This document shows, piece after piece, positions 11,400 through 21,966 of a DNA stretch of 64,000 nt. The stretch comes from Cucumis sativus (Eukaryota > Streptophyta > Magnoliopsida > Cucurbitales > Cucurbitaceae): assembly GCF_000004075.3 (NCBI RefSeq), contig NC_026656.2:18052607-18116606 (forward strand), in the 5' to 3' direction. The translations under genes were made by a program, and so were the position numbers. The notes beneath the pieces were generated by a model. It was not told the origin of the DNA. It searched no databases and saw only the letters and a list, made by a program, of their open reading frames with translations. Each line of letters starts with the position of its first letter. Position 1 is the first letter of the stretch.

Positions 11400-11828
11400 A
11401 TGAACAACAGAATCAAGAAATTTAAATCAGTTTCAAACCAACAAGAACCAGATCACTCTCAACCACAACCCTCTACCTTTGCAAATTTAGACGACAATTT
11501 GTTGTTCGAGGTGTTTAAGCACGTCGATGCAAGGACACTGGCTACCGTCGCCGGCGTCAGCAAGCAGTGGTTCAAAACCGCTCACGACGAGCGCCTCTGG
11601 GAGCTTCTCTGCACCAAACACTGGACCAACCTTGGCTGTGCTAACCAACAGCTACGCTCCGTCGTTCTTGCGCTTGGTGGCTTCCGTCGATTACATTCTC
11701 TTTACCCATTTCCCCCTATGATTGGATGTAATCATCCATGGGGCAAAGATGAGGTTCATCTCTCCCTTTCTCTTCTCTCAATTCGTTACTACGAGAAGAT
11801 GAAGTTTAAAAACAGACCCACATCTTGA
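11400..11828 (+). CDS. GID2: F-box protein SLEEPY1/GID2 (gibberellin signalling)
   Basis: SLY1/GID2 is the F-box subunit of the SCF E3 ligase that ubiquitinates DELLA repressors when gibberellin binds GID1, acting in the nucleus. This intronless gene encodes 142 residues, close to the family norm of about 150. The F-box lies at about 27-66 (FANLDDNLLFEVFKHVDARTL onward, including VSKQWFKTAHDERLWELLC), followed by the family-specific GGF block (LRSVVLALGGFRRLHSLY, 85-102) and the LSL block (LSLSLLSIRYYEKM, 121-134), which bind DELLA proteins. The start is the ATG at 11400, not the upstream TTG that keeps the frame open. Its 3' end faces the MYB gene at 12.6-13.5 kb. Product assignment is by strong residue-level recall of Arabidopsis SLY1. 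Confidence 0.95.
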   Translation: MNNRIKKFKSVSNQQEPDHSQPQPSTFANLDDNLLFEVFKHVDARTLATVAGVSKQWFKTAHDERLWELLCTKHWTNLGCANQQLRSVVLALGGFRRLHSLYPFPPMIGCNHPWGKDEVHLSLSLLSIRYYEKMKFKNRPTS

Positions 11829-12607
11829 AATCCCAAGTAATCCAAATGTAAGATCACACCAAATTGAGGGAGGTTCTCTCTGTGTTGAAATTGACATTAT
11901 TATTGTTCCTTTTTCTTCTACTGTATCGGATTGGATGGATATGTTTGAATTTAGTTGGTTCTAATTTAACAGTACCTATACATTTTTCTTCTGTCAATTG
12001 ACTCTGGGTTGATTTACTTGAAATTATATATTATTATTATTTATTGTGTATTTGTTGCTTCTCTATGCCAACTGTTACCTGAAGAAGGAGTTGAAACGAG
12101 GTTGTTTCGTCATTTGACTCATATTTCCATTTAATAATGAAAGTAGAGATTATGGATCAGACTGTCGACAGCTCGGTAACGTAAAAGATTAAATTTGGCG
12201 TTTAAGTTTCTAATTCTATTGACTTGGGTTTCCTTTTAATGGCGACAGCTTCCTTTCCCACTTGTTTCTGTATCAAAATAGTTGATCGTTTTGTGTCAAA
12301 TCAATCAATGTGTCTTAAATTAATTTCACCGATTCGATTCACATAGATGAATACAACTACGCTGCTTCACGGTCTACTGTAATTCAAGGGAACTTTCTTT
12401 CAACTTTTTTTTTTTTTTTAATGATAAACCAAAGATTATAGAAATTGGAAGGCTAAAAACAGCATCATTCATTGAATAATTTGTCTCTCTCGCTTGCTTG
12501 CGCTCTTTTTTTTCTCTGTACACTGCCAAAATTATTGTGATTTCTGTAGAAGACGGGAGGGGGATTGTAAATCCAAAAGAGTTTTTTGTTTCTGCCGTTT
12601 ATCTCTG
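11829..12607. other. Convergent 3' flanks of GID2 and MYB genes
   Basis: About 780 bp of AT-rich sequence between convergent genes, including a run of T at about 12406-12419. It presumably contains both 3' UTRs. I see no separate gene. Confidence 0.5.
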
Positions 12608-13480
12608 CTAATCGATCTTGCTTATTCCCATACGCTTAACAACAGCGTTTCTGATGGCATCGGTATGCAAATGCCAACCGTTATGCTCAATTCCAGACAT
12701 GTACTTCCTCACTTCGATTTTAATCATCTCCTGCATCGCACTTAAGAACTCCGCACTGAATAACTCGGATTCCTTGCCATACCCACCGGCGGTAGGAGTT
12801 GCCTGAACCATCTTCCTGGTGGGGCTCGGGATTGAATCCGACCCATACCCGGATTTCGAGTTGGACCCTGGCAATGAGAGGCAGAGTGAAGTAGGAGGAT
12901 CGTAGGAGTTCACAATCTGCTGCTGCTGCTGATTCGATGGAACGATCGAGCTGCTTCTAGCTAAAGGTCTATACACGGGCTGTGGTGGCGGTGGAGAGGA
13001 GTCGCTCAAATCGGAACCAGATGGACTACTCGGGTTCAACCCAAACCCGGAAGCGACGGTGACTGGAGACGGACCAAGGCTGGCAGATCTTTTGGGAGGG
13101 TGATGCAAATCGGGATCGTTAAAATCATCACCCATGGCGGAGCATTTACGCTTGAGCGTCGAATTCCAATGATTCTTAATGGCGTTATCGGTACGGCCAT
13201 TCAAAAGACGAGCAATGGTAGCCCACTTATTCCCAAACTTGGCATGAGCTCTGATAATGGCGTCATCCTCTTCCGCAGAAAAGGGACGGTGTTCGACCTG
13301 TGGAGAAAGCTGATTACACCATCGGAGACGACAAGACTTTCCAGAACGACCAGGAATGGATTTACTGATCAAGGACCAATTCCTAGGTCCGTAGCTTTCA
13401 ACCAATCTCTTCAACGATTCATCTTCCTCAGGACTCCAGGGACCCTTAATCCGATCGACGTTCTTCCCAACAGAATCCAT
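12608..13480 (-). CDS. R2R3-MYB transcription factor, subgroup 22 (MYB44/70/73/77-like)
   Basis: Subgroup 22 MYBs are nuclear regulators of ABA, auxin and stress responses, often acting as repressors. The intronless gene encodes 290 residues. R2 starts at about residue 10 (IKGPWSPEEDESLKRLV) with Trp15, Trp35 and Trp54. R3 (about 64-113) has Phe67 in place of the first Trp, then Trp86 and Trp105, and ends IKNHWNSTLKRK, typical of this subgroup. A Ser/Pro-rich region follows, then an EAR-type repression motif LCLSL (199-203). The C-terminal block (EFLSAMQEMIKIEVRKYMSG) is shared with MYB44 relatives. Single-exon structure also fits subgroup 22. The promoter carries an ABRE palindrome (13777-13786), a TATA element (13681-13690) and a doubled MYB site (13709-13724). 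Confidence 0.95.
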   Translation of the reverse strand: MDSVGKNVDRIKGPWSPEEDESLKRLVESYGPRNWSLISKSIPGRSGKSCRLRWCNQLSPQVEHRPFSAEEDDAIIRAHAKFGNKWATIARLLNGRTDNAIKNHWNSTLKRKCSAMGDDFNDPDLHHPPKRSASLGPSPVTVASGFGLNPSSPSGSDLSDSSPPPPQPVYRPLARSSSIVPSNQQQQQIVNSYDPPTSLCLSLPGSNSKSGYGSDSIPSPTRKMVQATPTAGGYGKESELFSAEFLSAMQEMIKIEVRKYMSGIEHNGWHLHTDAIRNAVVKRMGISKID

Positions 13481-13565
13481 CGATCTAACACTTAAAAAAA
13501 AAAAAATTCAAATTCAAACTTAAAAAAAAAAGAAGAAAAACCCACCTAAAAGTTTGTAGAGAAGA

Positions 13566-13610
13566 GGAAGAAGAAGAAGAAGAAGAAGAAGAAGAAGGGG
13601 AAGAGGAGAG
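13566..13610. repeat. (GAA)n tract in the MYB leader
   Basis: About ten GAA triplets on the plus strand, hence CTT/TTC repeats in the 5' UTR of the minus-strand MYB gene. Pyrimidine triplet repeats are common in plant leaders and may affect expression level. Confidence 0.9.
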
Positions 13611-13680
13611 GAGATTTAAGGAAGCGGTAGAGGCGGAGCCTCACCCTGTGTTGTTAAAGAAGTGAAAGAAGGAAAAGAGA

Positions 13681-13690
13681 TTATTTATAT
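13681..13690 (-). promoter_or_regulatory. TATA box of the MYB gene
   Basis: On the minus strand it reads ATATAAATAA, about 200 bp upstream of the ATG. This leaves room for a leader of about 170 nt that includes the GAA/TTC tract. Confidence 0.6.
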
Positions 13691-13708
13691 GAGAAAGGAT
13701 AAGAATGA

Positions 13709-13724
13709 CCGGTTGAGCCGGTTG
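13709..13724 (-). promoter_or_regulatory. Doubled CAACCGG MYB-binding motif next to the TATA box
   Basis: The minus strand has two CAACCGG units in direct repeat, 9 bp apart start to start, directly upstream of the TATA box. MYB44-type proteins are known to bind AACnG, so this could be an autoregulatory site. The motif is seen; autoregulation is inference. Confidence 0.4.
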
Positions 13725-13776
13725 CAGAGAAGAGGATGCTTCGAGGGAAGGTAGTTATTCGGATACAGCTGTAAAG

Positions 13777-13786
13777 GACACGTGTC
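13777..13786. promoter_or_regulatory. ABRE palindrome GACACGTGTC in the MYB promoter
   Basis: A perfect 10 bp palindrome with a G-box core (ACACGTGT, an ABA-response element) about 300 bp upstream of the MYB start codon. It fits the known ABA induction of MYB44-type genes. Confidence 0.6.
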
Positions 13787-13799
13787 AATTAATAAGGGC

Positions 13800-16486
13800 G
13801 CGTGTTTAGAAGTAAATGGGACCCATTTAGAAAACTGCCTTACCTAGAGACCACATTAGGTTTTTAGGTAATTACCCATATTCAAGCAATTTCTATTTAA
13901 TACTCTAATAAATAATAAATAATAATAATAAAGTAACGGCCTTTTTTTGAATTCCCTTTTTCTTTTTCGTTTTATTTTTTTAATAAAATTATGAAATTAA
14001 ACTGGTGGAATATGGTCGGTTAACGTGGTTTTAAGGATTATTTATTATTATTGATGATAAATGAAAGGAATGGGAAGAGGGGGGGAGCCGTTGGAAAAGA
14101 GATTAAATTGAAATTCAAACGTGATGTTATTTAGTTGTAAATAAATAATAATAATAATAATAAAAAGGATAAGAATAATTTGAAAAAAGAGTACGGTTGG
14201 GAAGTTGGATTGGAGCGGAGGTGTTTGACCAGGACAGGCTGGACAGCATTTGGGAAATAATTATTAATATAAAAATAAAGATATTTAGAAATGAAAGGCA
14301 ATGAGTTTGCTGAGCTGGCAATAGAAGGACAAAAGTTGAGTAGCAGAATCGCGGGAAGAACGCCTTTGCTTTGCTATCATCTCACTCCAGCCTGTAATCT
14401 CTGCCCATTAACTAATTATATACTACCACGTGGAATTTGCCACCACACTCTACAAAACTGCCAAAAACCCCTCCACCGCCTTTCCCATTTTCACGTAACT
14501 TCCATTTCTTTTCTTTTCCTTCATCACATTTACATATATATATATATATTTTACTTTCTTTTTTTTTTCCATTCTACATTATTGAATTTCAAATCTATTT
14601 CATTCATGCCCTTTCCAATTACATTATGCTCTCTAACTATATCTCTTCCTTTTATTTATTTTATTGGAATCATCCCTTCCCTACTCAACATCTCTCTTAT
14701 CTACTTAAAATTATACTTACACCTTAACTCTTACAAATCAATTTTGAATTTAACCCACATTCTATTTTTAAAAACCTAAACCTACTACAATAAGAAATTA
14801 AATTCAAATTCTAATATTTAAAAACTGTCCGTTTTAGAATTAACTTATAAAATATTTGGGGATGACCGTTTGGAATGCAATGAATGTTGAGGAATATATA
14901 TGACAATTTTTTTTAAAAGAAAAAAGAATTACAATAGAAGAAAAAGAAAAGGAAAAAAGGGAGAAGCATTAATAAAGTGAGAGCTACAACGAGTCCGAAC
15001 TTCCAAACTAAATACCATGAAAAGAATTGAGTGTTGTCTGTTTATGGAAATTAGGCATTCAAATTTTAAAATATAATCCATTCATTTAGGCGCCTTATTT
15101 TTAAAAATAATAATTTAGTTTTAAGTTTTTCATTTTCAAAAGTAAATATATGATTTTATGAAATATATATACCTAATTAAACTTTTTAGTTCTGGTCTAG
15201 GGTACCTTTTTGAAGTACCTACAAATATTTACTCATTTTTCAAATACACATATCTTTTAATAATCAACCATTTTTAAGTCATGATATGGTTAGTAGTCAA
15301 CAAGGGTTTAGAAAATAGAAAAAAAAAAAAATACAAAGTATATGGCAATTAAAAGTAGAAACACCATGTTAACTACATGATTACATCTAGGTGATCAAGT
15401 TGATGAACAAAATTTGAGAAAGGGTGTAGAATCAATCGAATTAAAAACAAGAACAGCTTTTTGTAACATGACATTTGACTAAACTTTATAATGTGTTATT
15501 AACATATCTTAATAATGAAGGTAAAGAAAAGATTGAGAGTGAAATAAATAAATATATATTAGGGGGGAAGGCTCTCTTTAAACAACAATGTTCCCAATTT
15601 TATGCATCTTAAAATTGTTTGAATGTGAGATGAAGGTCACATGATCTTGTTATTTTCACCTAACATAATAATTGAATAGAGAGGTTCAACCTAAAATGTG
15701 TTCGTTGTTGGATTATATAATAGGGTCCCTTCATAAGAACAAGAATAATAATTAATTAAAAAATTTAAACTAAGAAAGTAAACTACTCCACTTCTTTGAT
15801 ATCTAATGATCCAACATGACTAGAATATCTTATTTTGTTTTAATATTATTCCATATTGGTAGTTATTATATTAAAAATGTTGTAAATGAAATTTAATTTA
15901 TTTTGATTTTCTCTTCACATTTGGTAACATTTTAAAAAATGAATTGAAACAATAATGAAAGAATGTCGGGAAGTTGTTAGGAATGGTTATATAAATTATT
16001 ATGTGGTAGATAAGTTTGTGATGATAATTGGAGGATCCAATCAAGAAAATGTGCATATTTAAATCTCTCCATGCTTCCTATCCTCTAAAACATAATTTTA
16101 TTCTTTTTGTGACAAAATCAATTACTGTATTTTTTAATCAAAAAATTAGTATCATTCATTCTATGGATTTTGATTTTTTTAGTTGACCAATTAAATCCAT
16201 GTAATTTAGATATAGAAATTGCTTTCTCTACATTCTATGTTGTATTTAACTAATTTCATGATTTTCTGGTTTGGAACAAGTTTCAATCACAACAATTTTA
16301 GGTTCACATTATTTAAATGGTGAGGAATTTAAAAAGATATTGAAATGATAAGGTGAAGGTTAAATAAGTTGGGAGTATTGAATAGAGATGGAGTTTGAAA
16401 AAAAAAAGAGAGTGGGAGGATGGTTTTATTATAAATCATAGTAAATATGAAGATGCATAATAATAGAAAATGACAGATAATAAAAT
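13800..16486. other. Intergenic between the MYB gene and esterase copy 1
   Basis: AT-rich sequence with an AAT run (about 14145-14163) and a TA run near 14535-14550. The frames at 14291-14779 are low-complexity and not credible. The segment from about 15.9 to 16.5 kb is the 3' flank of esterase copy 1 and has a diverged second copy at about 18.97-19.44 kb. Confidence 0.5.
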
Positions 16487-17353
16487 TTAGAGTAATTGAC
16501 CAAAGTGGGAGAGGTAGGTTTCAGCCAACCATTTTCCCAAAGTAATTTCGGTTGTGGTGTTAAAATGGCCATGATCTAGGTTGATGCCTTCATTTGTTGT
16601 GTAGTTTATAGGTAATTTCAACGAATCGATAGCCACCACATCAGGCAACTCCTTACTGACTGCTTCTTGTGCTTCCCTCACTGCTGGCAAGTTATGAGTA
16701 TCGTGCGGCCTAAAAAAGTCGTACAGAGCTATTTTAACAACAATGATGGGCAAATATCTAGGTTTTATGTCATCGCGAATGTCAGTGAAGAATTTCTTTA
16801 GGTTGTCTTTGTATCTAATAGCGGTGTCATTCATAGCTGCATCGCTTTCTCCTTGGAACCAGAAAAGCGCACGCACAACCCCACCATCTTTATCTGATGC
16901 TTTGATTCGTTCAATGAAGTTTTGGTAAAAGGTTGCACTAGGATTGCTAGGATTTTTAACCCACTCTTCAATTAAAGTGCCACCTCTGGCACATGGAACT
17001 AAACCCACAGCGCCAGCATTTGGTCCAGCTTTGGCTAGGAGTTCATGAGCAAATGCGATACCGGGACCAATTCCAGGGGTCCTTTTGATGTCAATTCCCA
17101 AATGGAGTGGCTCTCGTGCTATCTCCCATTGGCGATCAGGGTTCAATCGTAGGATGGATGGTTGAGGTTGACATTCTGGTGGGACTAGCCCATCCCACTG
17201 GAGTTTTCCTTGAGCATTGTTCTCAACCCCACCTCGACCAGCCATGTTACTTTGACCTGCGAGGATGAATATATTCTTAGGAGAAACAGCTCCTGAAAGA
17301 GAAGGACCATATAACATCACACATAGTATGATTGATAATCTCAATAAAACCAT
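16487..17353 (-). CDS. SGNH/SASA-domain carbohydrate esterase, copy 1 of 6
   Basis: Secreted esterase of the sialate-O-acetylesterase-like (SASA, formerly DUF303; CE6) family, whose plant model is At4g34215; the family is thought to remove acetyl groups from cell-wall polysaccharide, but the substrate is unproven. One exon, 288 residues. A signal peptide (about 1-22) precedes the SGNH blocks: GQSNMAGRGG with catalytic Ser35, VPCARGGTLIEEW, FWFQGESD (165-171) and DHGHF with Asp260 and His263. By eye it differs from copy 2 at about ten residues (among them Lys50, Asp73, Arg74, Ala108, Glu130, Tyr200). All catalytic residues are present. The TATA box is CTTTTATA on the plus strand at 17556-17563, and the leader holds the family hairpin (17369-17467). 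It stands head to head with copy 2. Confidence 0.9.
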   Translation of the reverse strand: MVLLRLSIILCVMLYGPSLSGAVSPKNIFILAGQSNMAGRGGVENNAQGKLQWDGLVPPECQPQPSILRLNPDRQWEIAREPLHLGIDIKRTPGIGPGIAFAHELLAKAGPNAGAVGLVPCARGGTLIEEWVKNPSNPSATFYQNFIERIKASDKDGGVVRALFWFQGESDAAMNDTAIRYKDNLKKFFTDIRDDIKPRYLPIIVVKIALYDFFRPHDTHNLPAVREAQEAVSKELPDVVAIDSLKLPINYTTNEGINLDHGHFNTTTEITLGKWLAETYLSHFGQLL

Positions 17354-17368
17354 GTTGACCTTTTAATT

Positions 17369-17467
17369 TGTGTCTGTGCAAACGAACACAGAAGAAAAGT
17401 GTAAACAATGTAGACGTTTTTTTAAAAAAGTAATAACTTTTCCTCTGTGTCTATTTGCACAGACACA
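17369..17467 (-). promoter_or_regulatory. Leader hairpin of esterase copy 1
   Basis: Inverted repeat between the TATA box and the ATG: arms at 17437-17467 (5' in the transcript) and 17369-17399. Of 31 pairs, 27 are Watson-Crick, three are G-U and one is a mismatch. The 3' arm ends 15 nt before the start codon. Each arm is itself nearly palindromic (TGTGTCT...AGACACA), so two small hairpins are an alternative fold. Confidence 0.8.
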
Positions 17468-17555
17468 ATTGCTACTTTATTTACTCTCTTTTGTTTTTTC
17501 CTTTTTGTTGGTTGGCTGATCCTTGCCTCTGCCTTTCTACATTTGAGATCCTTAC

Positions 17556-17563
17556 CTTTTATA
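17556..17563 (-). promoter_or_regulatory. TATA box of esterase copy 1
   Basis: TATAAAAG on the minus strand, in the GAATATAAAAGGT context that is shared with small changes by all six copies. Confidence 0.7.
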
Positions 17564-19429
17564 TTCAACTTTCACTCTATTTTTAGTGCATTTAGTTTTA
17601 AAGTTAATTTTGATAGGTTAATTTTTGTGGAGTTTGAGTGTTTGTCGCTTTGTAAAATATCTATATATAGGGTTATATATTAAAAAGTTGGACAAGTTTG
17701 TTACTTTTTCATCTATTAATAACATATTTTTTCTTTGCAAAGTTATTGAATAAAAGCATAAGACCAAGGAATTTAACAAATTTAAGCTATGCTTATTTTA
17801 GCATCATTTTAATTTGATTGTCACTATCATTTTTTTTTAGAAAGAAGATATTGAGATTGTCACTTAATTTAATTTTAACTAGAATTATCATAGTTGGGAC
17901 TATGCATATATGCTTGATTCTTACATACAATAACTTAACTAAATTGTTTAAGTTTTAAAAAGCACAAGGAGCAATAGAAGTGTTTTTAATTAGATTACAT
18001 TAAATGTTTCTCTTTTCCATGCCCACTCTTCCAGTCTTAACCCTATGTCATTGCATATATATGATAGGTGTTGTGATCATCGGTTTCTCATTGGGTATAT
18101 GAAATGGACCAGATTGTGATAATTAAATGAAAGAAATATCATTGAGCTGTGCACTAAAAGAATACAAACTGGTATAATTGCTAGTAAAAGAAAACTGCTA
18201 TCAAAGTGGAAGATTACTGTTAGGAATTAATTTAACAATTAATTCATATGCGGGTAACATAAATTAAATAGTACGTAATTACATATTTAAGCTCTTTCAT
18301 GAGAGCATAATCATGTGCCCATAGTTTTTCATATACAAGTGTGCCCTATTGAGTAATTATGAAACCCTAGAATGACCAACTTATAAATACAAGGTTCTCA
18401 AAATACTATGTCTTCACCTCCTATGCTTATTCTTTATTTTATTTAATACTGTATGGTTTCCTCATTTCGATTTGCAATGCAGAGGTATAGTTAAAGAAAT
18501 ACCACAAACAACGTTCTTTTTTAGATTAAGGTAATTCAATAACTCTTAGATTTTGGTTCTTTTTTTTCTTTCTTTTTAATCTATGTTTAGATCTCATCAT
18601 ACATCTTCATTATATCATGTATGGTTAATTTATAATAATCATAGAATTAGAGTTTTATGATTTTGCCAACAACAGTACATTAGAACAGAGAAATTGGGAA
18701 GAACCAAAAAAAAAAAAAAAAAAACTATTTTGGCAATGCTAATTAATTGGTATCGTCCTTTCACACTACTAGATCAATTAGCCGGTGTTAGAATAATAAA
18801 CAAATAATTGCATTCATAAAATGTGTCAAGAAACTTTACTAATCAAAATAAGGTTACAGTTGAAATATTATATATAATAACGTTGGGCAAGTTGTTGTTT
18901 AATCTACATAAGTTAAGCAAGAGAGTAAAAATAGAAAACCACAGAAATGGTTAATTATTAAAGAATGAAACACTAATATTTATTTGTTTGTTTGTTTGTT
19001 TTTCTCTTCAAATTTGGTTTGGTAACATTGTTTAGAAAATAAAGCAATAATTAAAGAATGTCCAGAAGATGTTTGGAATAATGTAAATTATTAAGGTTTG
19101 TGATTGCGGCATTCAAACTGGGAATGTGTATTTAAATATTCATGGCTTCCAAAATCTTCAAAAGAAAACATATATTTTCATTTTCTTTTTTTATGTTACA
19201 AATTATAACCATATTTATTATTGCATCCATATATTCCTTTTACCTTTGTATAACTAATCTATCAATTTTGATATAACGTCTTATTATAAATTTTATGATG
19301 AGGAATGTTCAAAGTTGAATCAATGAACCATTGAGATTAATGAGTCCGTACCTTGAGAGAACTATTATATAGTATATGTTGAAATTGACTTTAATCTATT
19401 GAAATATACAAAAGAGACGATAAGAATTA
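17564..19429. other. Intergenic between divergent esterase copies 1 and 2
   Basis: AT-rich sequence without a credible gene. Part of it (about 18.97-19.44 kb) is a diverged duplicate of the 3' flank of copy 1 and leads into the esterase relic that follows. A short stretch near 18.2-18.5 kb has a TATAAATA tract but no clear element ends. Confidence 0.5.
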
Positions 19430-19595
19430 GAAAATGATACATCATAAAATTAGTATAAATGGCCATATAGTGAAAGAGGTAGATATTAGCCAATTATATA
19501 TTCATGCAAAGTAATTTCAAGTGGGATATTAAAATAATCAAGATAGACAAGACATGCCTACATTATTGAAAAAATGTAGTTTGAGGAGAGTACAT
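19430..19595 (-). pseudogene. Relic of a seventh esterase copy (3' end only)
   Basis: The plus strand here aligns by eye with the 3' end of copy 1 (about 16460-16615). Shared blocks include GAGGTAG, AGCCAA, CAAAGTAATTTC and ATTAAAAT, in the same order and spacing and in the same minus orientation. The sequence before it (about 18.97-19.43 kb) aligns with the 3' flank of copy 1, so an older duplication of gene end plus flank is likely. The match stops near 19.59 kb, where the promoter region of copy 2 begins. It carries no open frame and none of the catalytic blocks except the region after DHGHF. It is far more diverged than the five intact-length copies, hence older. Confidence 0.65.
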
Positions 19596-19740
19596 TTAGT
19601 TTTAAAGTTCATATAGAAATTTATCAAACTTTAGGGTGGTTCAAAGTAATTTGAAGCGAAAAACACTCGTAATCCACAAATATTCACTTATAAAAATGAT
19701 TTCTAAAACTAACCATACTAAAAATAGAGGAAAAAAACAA

Positions 19741-19748
19741 TATAAAAG
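19741..19748 (+). promoter_or_regulatory. TATA box of esterase copy 2
   Basis: TATAAAAG followed by GTATGG, about 200 bp before the ATG. The conserved leader block GGCAGAGGCAAGGATCAGCC follows within 50 bp. Confidence 0.7.
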
Positions 19749-19832
19749 GTATGGTATACAACATAGAAAAAGGCAGAGGCAAGGATCAGCCATCCAAACT
19801 AAAGGGGGGAGTAACTAAAGCAAGAGAGTGGT

Positions 19833-19933
19833 TGTGTCTGTGCAAATAGACACGAGAGGAAAAGTTACATCCTTTTATTAAAAACCGTGCACATTGTTTG
19901 TACTTTTCTTCTGTGTTTATTTGTACAGACACA
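19833..19933 (+). promoter_or_regulatory. Leader hairpin of esterase copy 2
   Basis: Arms at 19833-19864 and 19903-19933. They pair over 31 positions with one bulged base; 28 pairs are Watson-Crick and three are G-U, with no true mismatch. The loop is 38 nt. The stem ends 11 nt before the ATG at 19945. Confidence 0.8.
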
Positions 19934-19944
19934 AATTGGTCACC

Positions 19945-20811
19945 ATGGTTTTGTTGAGATTGTCAATCATATTATGTGTGATGTTATATGGTCCTTCTCT
20001 TTCAGGAGCTGCTTCTCCTAAGAACATATTCATCCTCGCAGGTCAGAGTAACATGGCTGGTCGAGGTGGAGTTGAGAACAATGCTCAAGGAAATCTCCAG
20101 TGGGATGGGTTAGTCCCACCAGAATGTCAACCTCAACCATCCATCCTACGATTGAACCCTGGTCTCCAATGGGAGATAGCACGAGAGCCACTCCATTTGG
20201 GAATTGACATCAAAAGGACCCCTGGAATTGGTCCCGGTATCGCATTTGCTCATGAATTGCTAGTCAAAGCTGGACCAAATGCTGGCGCTGTGGGTTTAGT
20301 TCCATGTGCTAGAGGTGGCACTTTAATTGAACAATGGATTAAAAATCCTAGCAATCCTAGTGCAACCTTTTACCAAAACTTCATTGAACGAATCAAAGCA
20401 TCGGATAAAGATGGTGGGGTTGTGCGTGCTCTTTTCTGGTTCCAAGGAGAAAGTGATGCAGCTATGAATGACACTGCCATTAGATACAAAGACAACCTAA
20501 AGAAATTCTTCACTGACATTCGTGATGACATAAAACCTAGATTTTTGCCCATCATTGTTGTTAAAATAGCTCTCTACGACTTTTTTAGGCAGCACGATAC
20601 TCATAACCTCCCAGCAGTGAGGGAAGCACAAGAAGCAGTCAGCAAGGAGCTGCCTAACGTGGTGGCCATCGATTCGTTGAAATTACCTATAAACTATACA
20701 ACAAATGAAGGCATCAACCTAGATCATGGTCATTTTAACACCACAACCGAAATTACTTTGGGTAAATGGTTGGCTGAAACCTACCTCTCCCACTTTGGTC
20801 AATTACTTTAA
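19945..20811 (+). CDS. SGNH/SASA-domain carbohydrate esterase, copy 2 of 6
   Basis: Same family and presumed role as copy 1, encoding 288 residues in one exon. The signal peptide, GQSNM (Ser35), QGESD (167-171) and DHGHF (Asp260, His263) are all intact. The frame is open 51 bp further upstream, but that stretch is the 3' arm of the leader hairpin; the Met at 19945 aligns with all other copies and follows CACC in a good plant start context. By eye it differs from copy 4 at only two residues (Lys90 versus Asn, Asn238 versus Asp), which with the nearly identical 3' flanks indicates a very recent duplication. It heads the 7.6 kb duplicated block. Confidence 0.9.
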   Translation: MVLLRLSIILCVMLYGPSLSGAASPKNIFILAGQSNMAGRGGVENNAQGNLQWDGLVPPECQPQPSILRLNPGLQWEIAREPLHLGIDIKRTPGIGPGIAFAHELLVKAGPNAGAVGLVPCARGGTLIEQWIKNPSNPSATFYQNFIERIKASDKDGGVVRALFWFQGESDAAMNDTAIRYKDNLKKFFTDIRDDIKPRFLPIIVVKIALYDFFRQHDTHNLPAVREAQEAVSKELPNVVAIDSLKLPINYTTNEGINLDHGHFNTTTEITLGKWLAETYLSHFGQLL

Positions 20812-21966
20812 TTTGTATTATTTATCAACTTTGTTATTATATATCAATAAAATCATCCATCCACTCCTTTTATTTAAAATCTCCTTCCAATTGACTCTCA
20901 ACATAAAATAATCAGTGGAAATAATTTCATACTCAAATCTCTAATGAATCATCTTTGCATCATTATCTTCTACACTAACACTTGGGAGAGGCGAAAAAGA
21001 GAGTTTGGGGGCAAAAGAAAAAACAAATTCGACCCAAAATTTTACATTAATTTTTCTTTATGATTATACCTTTCACAATCAAAATGGCTCAACTGAATTT
21101 AACTGTTTCCTGACTTCCTACAATAACATATTTATTTAATTTTTTAATACTTTTTTCTCATTTAAAAACAAATGTATTTTCCATTAACGTCAATCATATC
21201 ACTAATAAAATTTAAAAAGGGAAAATATCATTTGTTTCTTGAGGTATTTTAAAAAATATAAAAAAAATATTTACACTAATTTAAAAACCATTCACAATGA
21301 AAATATTAAAAAATGCACTTATTAATTGACATCGTTTAAATTTGGTTATTTTTTTAAAATTTTTTTTTTTATATAAGGTTGTTTAAAAGAAAAATTGGTA
21401 TACACTATCGTTTATATTTAATGGTTCAAATTTGGCCACTCAAATCTAAAGGGTCTTTTTAGAATCTTTAGTACATATATTTAGATTTAATTATTATTTT
21501 TTTTTTTGGTTTAGATTTGGTCTAATGTCCCAACAATTTTTTTCATTATCTTTTATATTTGCACACGATTTTAAACAACCAAACAATGGTTTTTAAAAAT
21601 AAAAGAAAATTAAAAAAAAAAAAAGAGAAAAAGACTTGAAAAGAAGAAGAAAAATAGTTGAAGGGAAAGAGAAGAAATATTTTTGTATATAATCATATTA
21701 TTCATTTTGTTCCACGGCCCACAAATATTTTGTCGATTTGTTGAAAATTAAATCTGTTTCTTTTTAAACAGTGATAAACATAACATATCTAATTAATTAA
21801 TTTAATCTAATAAAAAGTGATTGAGATCATTCTAAAATAGTAAAATGGATGAAGAAATAAACGAAGAAAAAAATGGATGGATAGAAGAGAGTAAAGAGAA
21901 AGAGAAGAGACGGAGTGCTTGAGAATGAGAGCGAATTGGAAACCGTTTTATCTTTTTGTTTGGCGC

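Noticed and set aside
16743-16928. 61-codon antisense frame repeated in esterase copies 1-4
   Set aside because: It recurs because the coding sequence recurs. It lies antisense to the QGESD region, has no start context or signal of its own, and needs no separate explanation.
18210-18560. Possible solo LTR (starts TGTTAGGAATTA, has TATAAATA inside)
   Set aside because: I could not find a matching CA end, a target-site duplication or a second copy, so the evidence is too weak.
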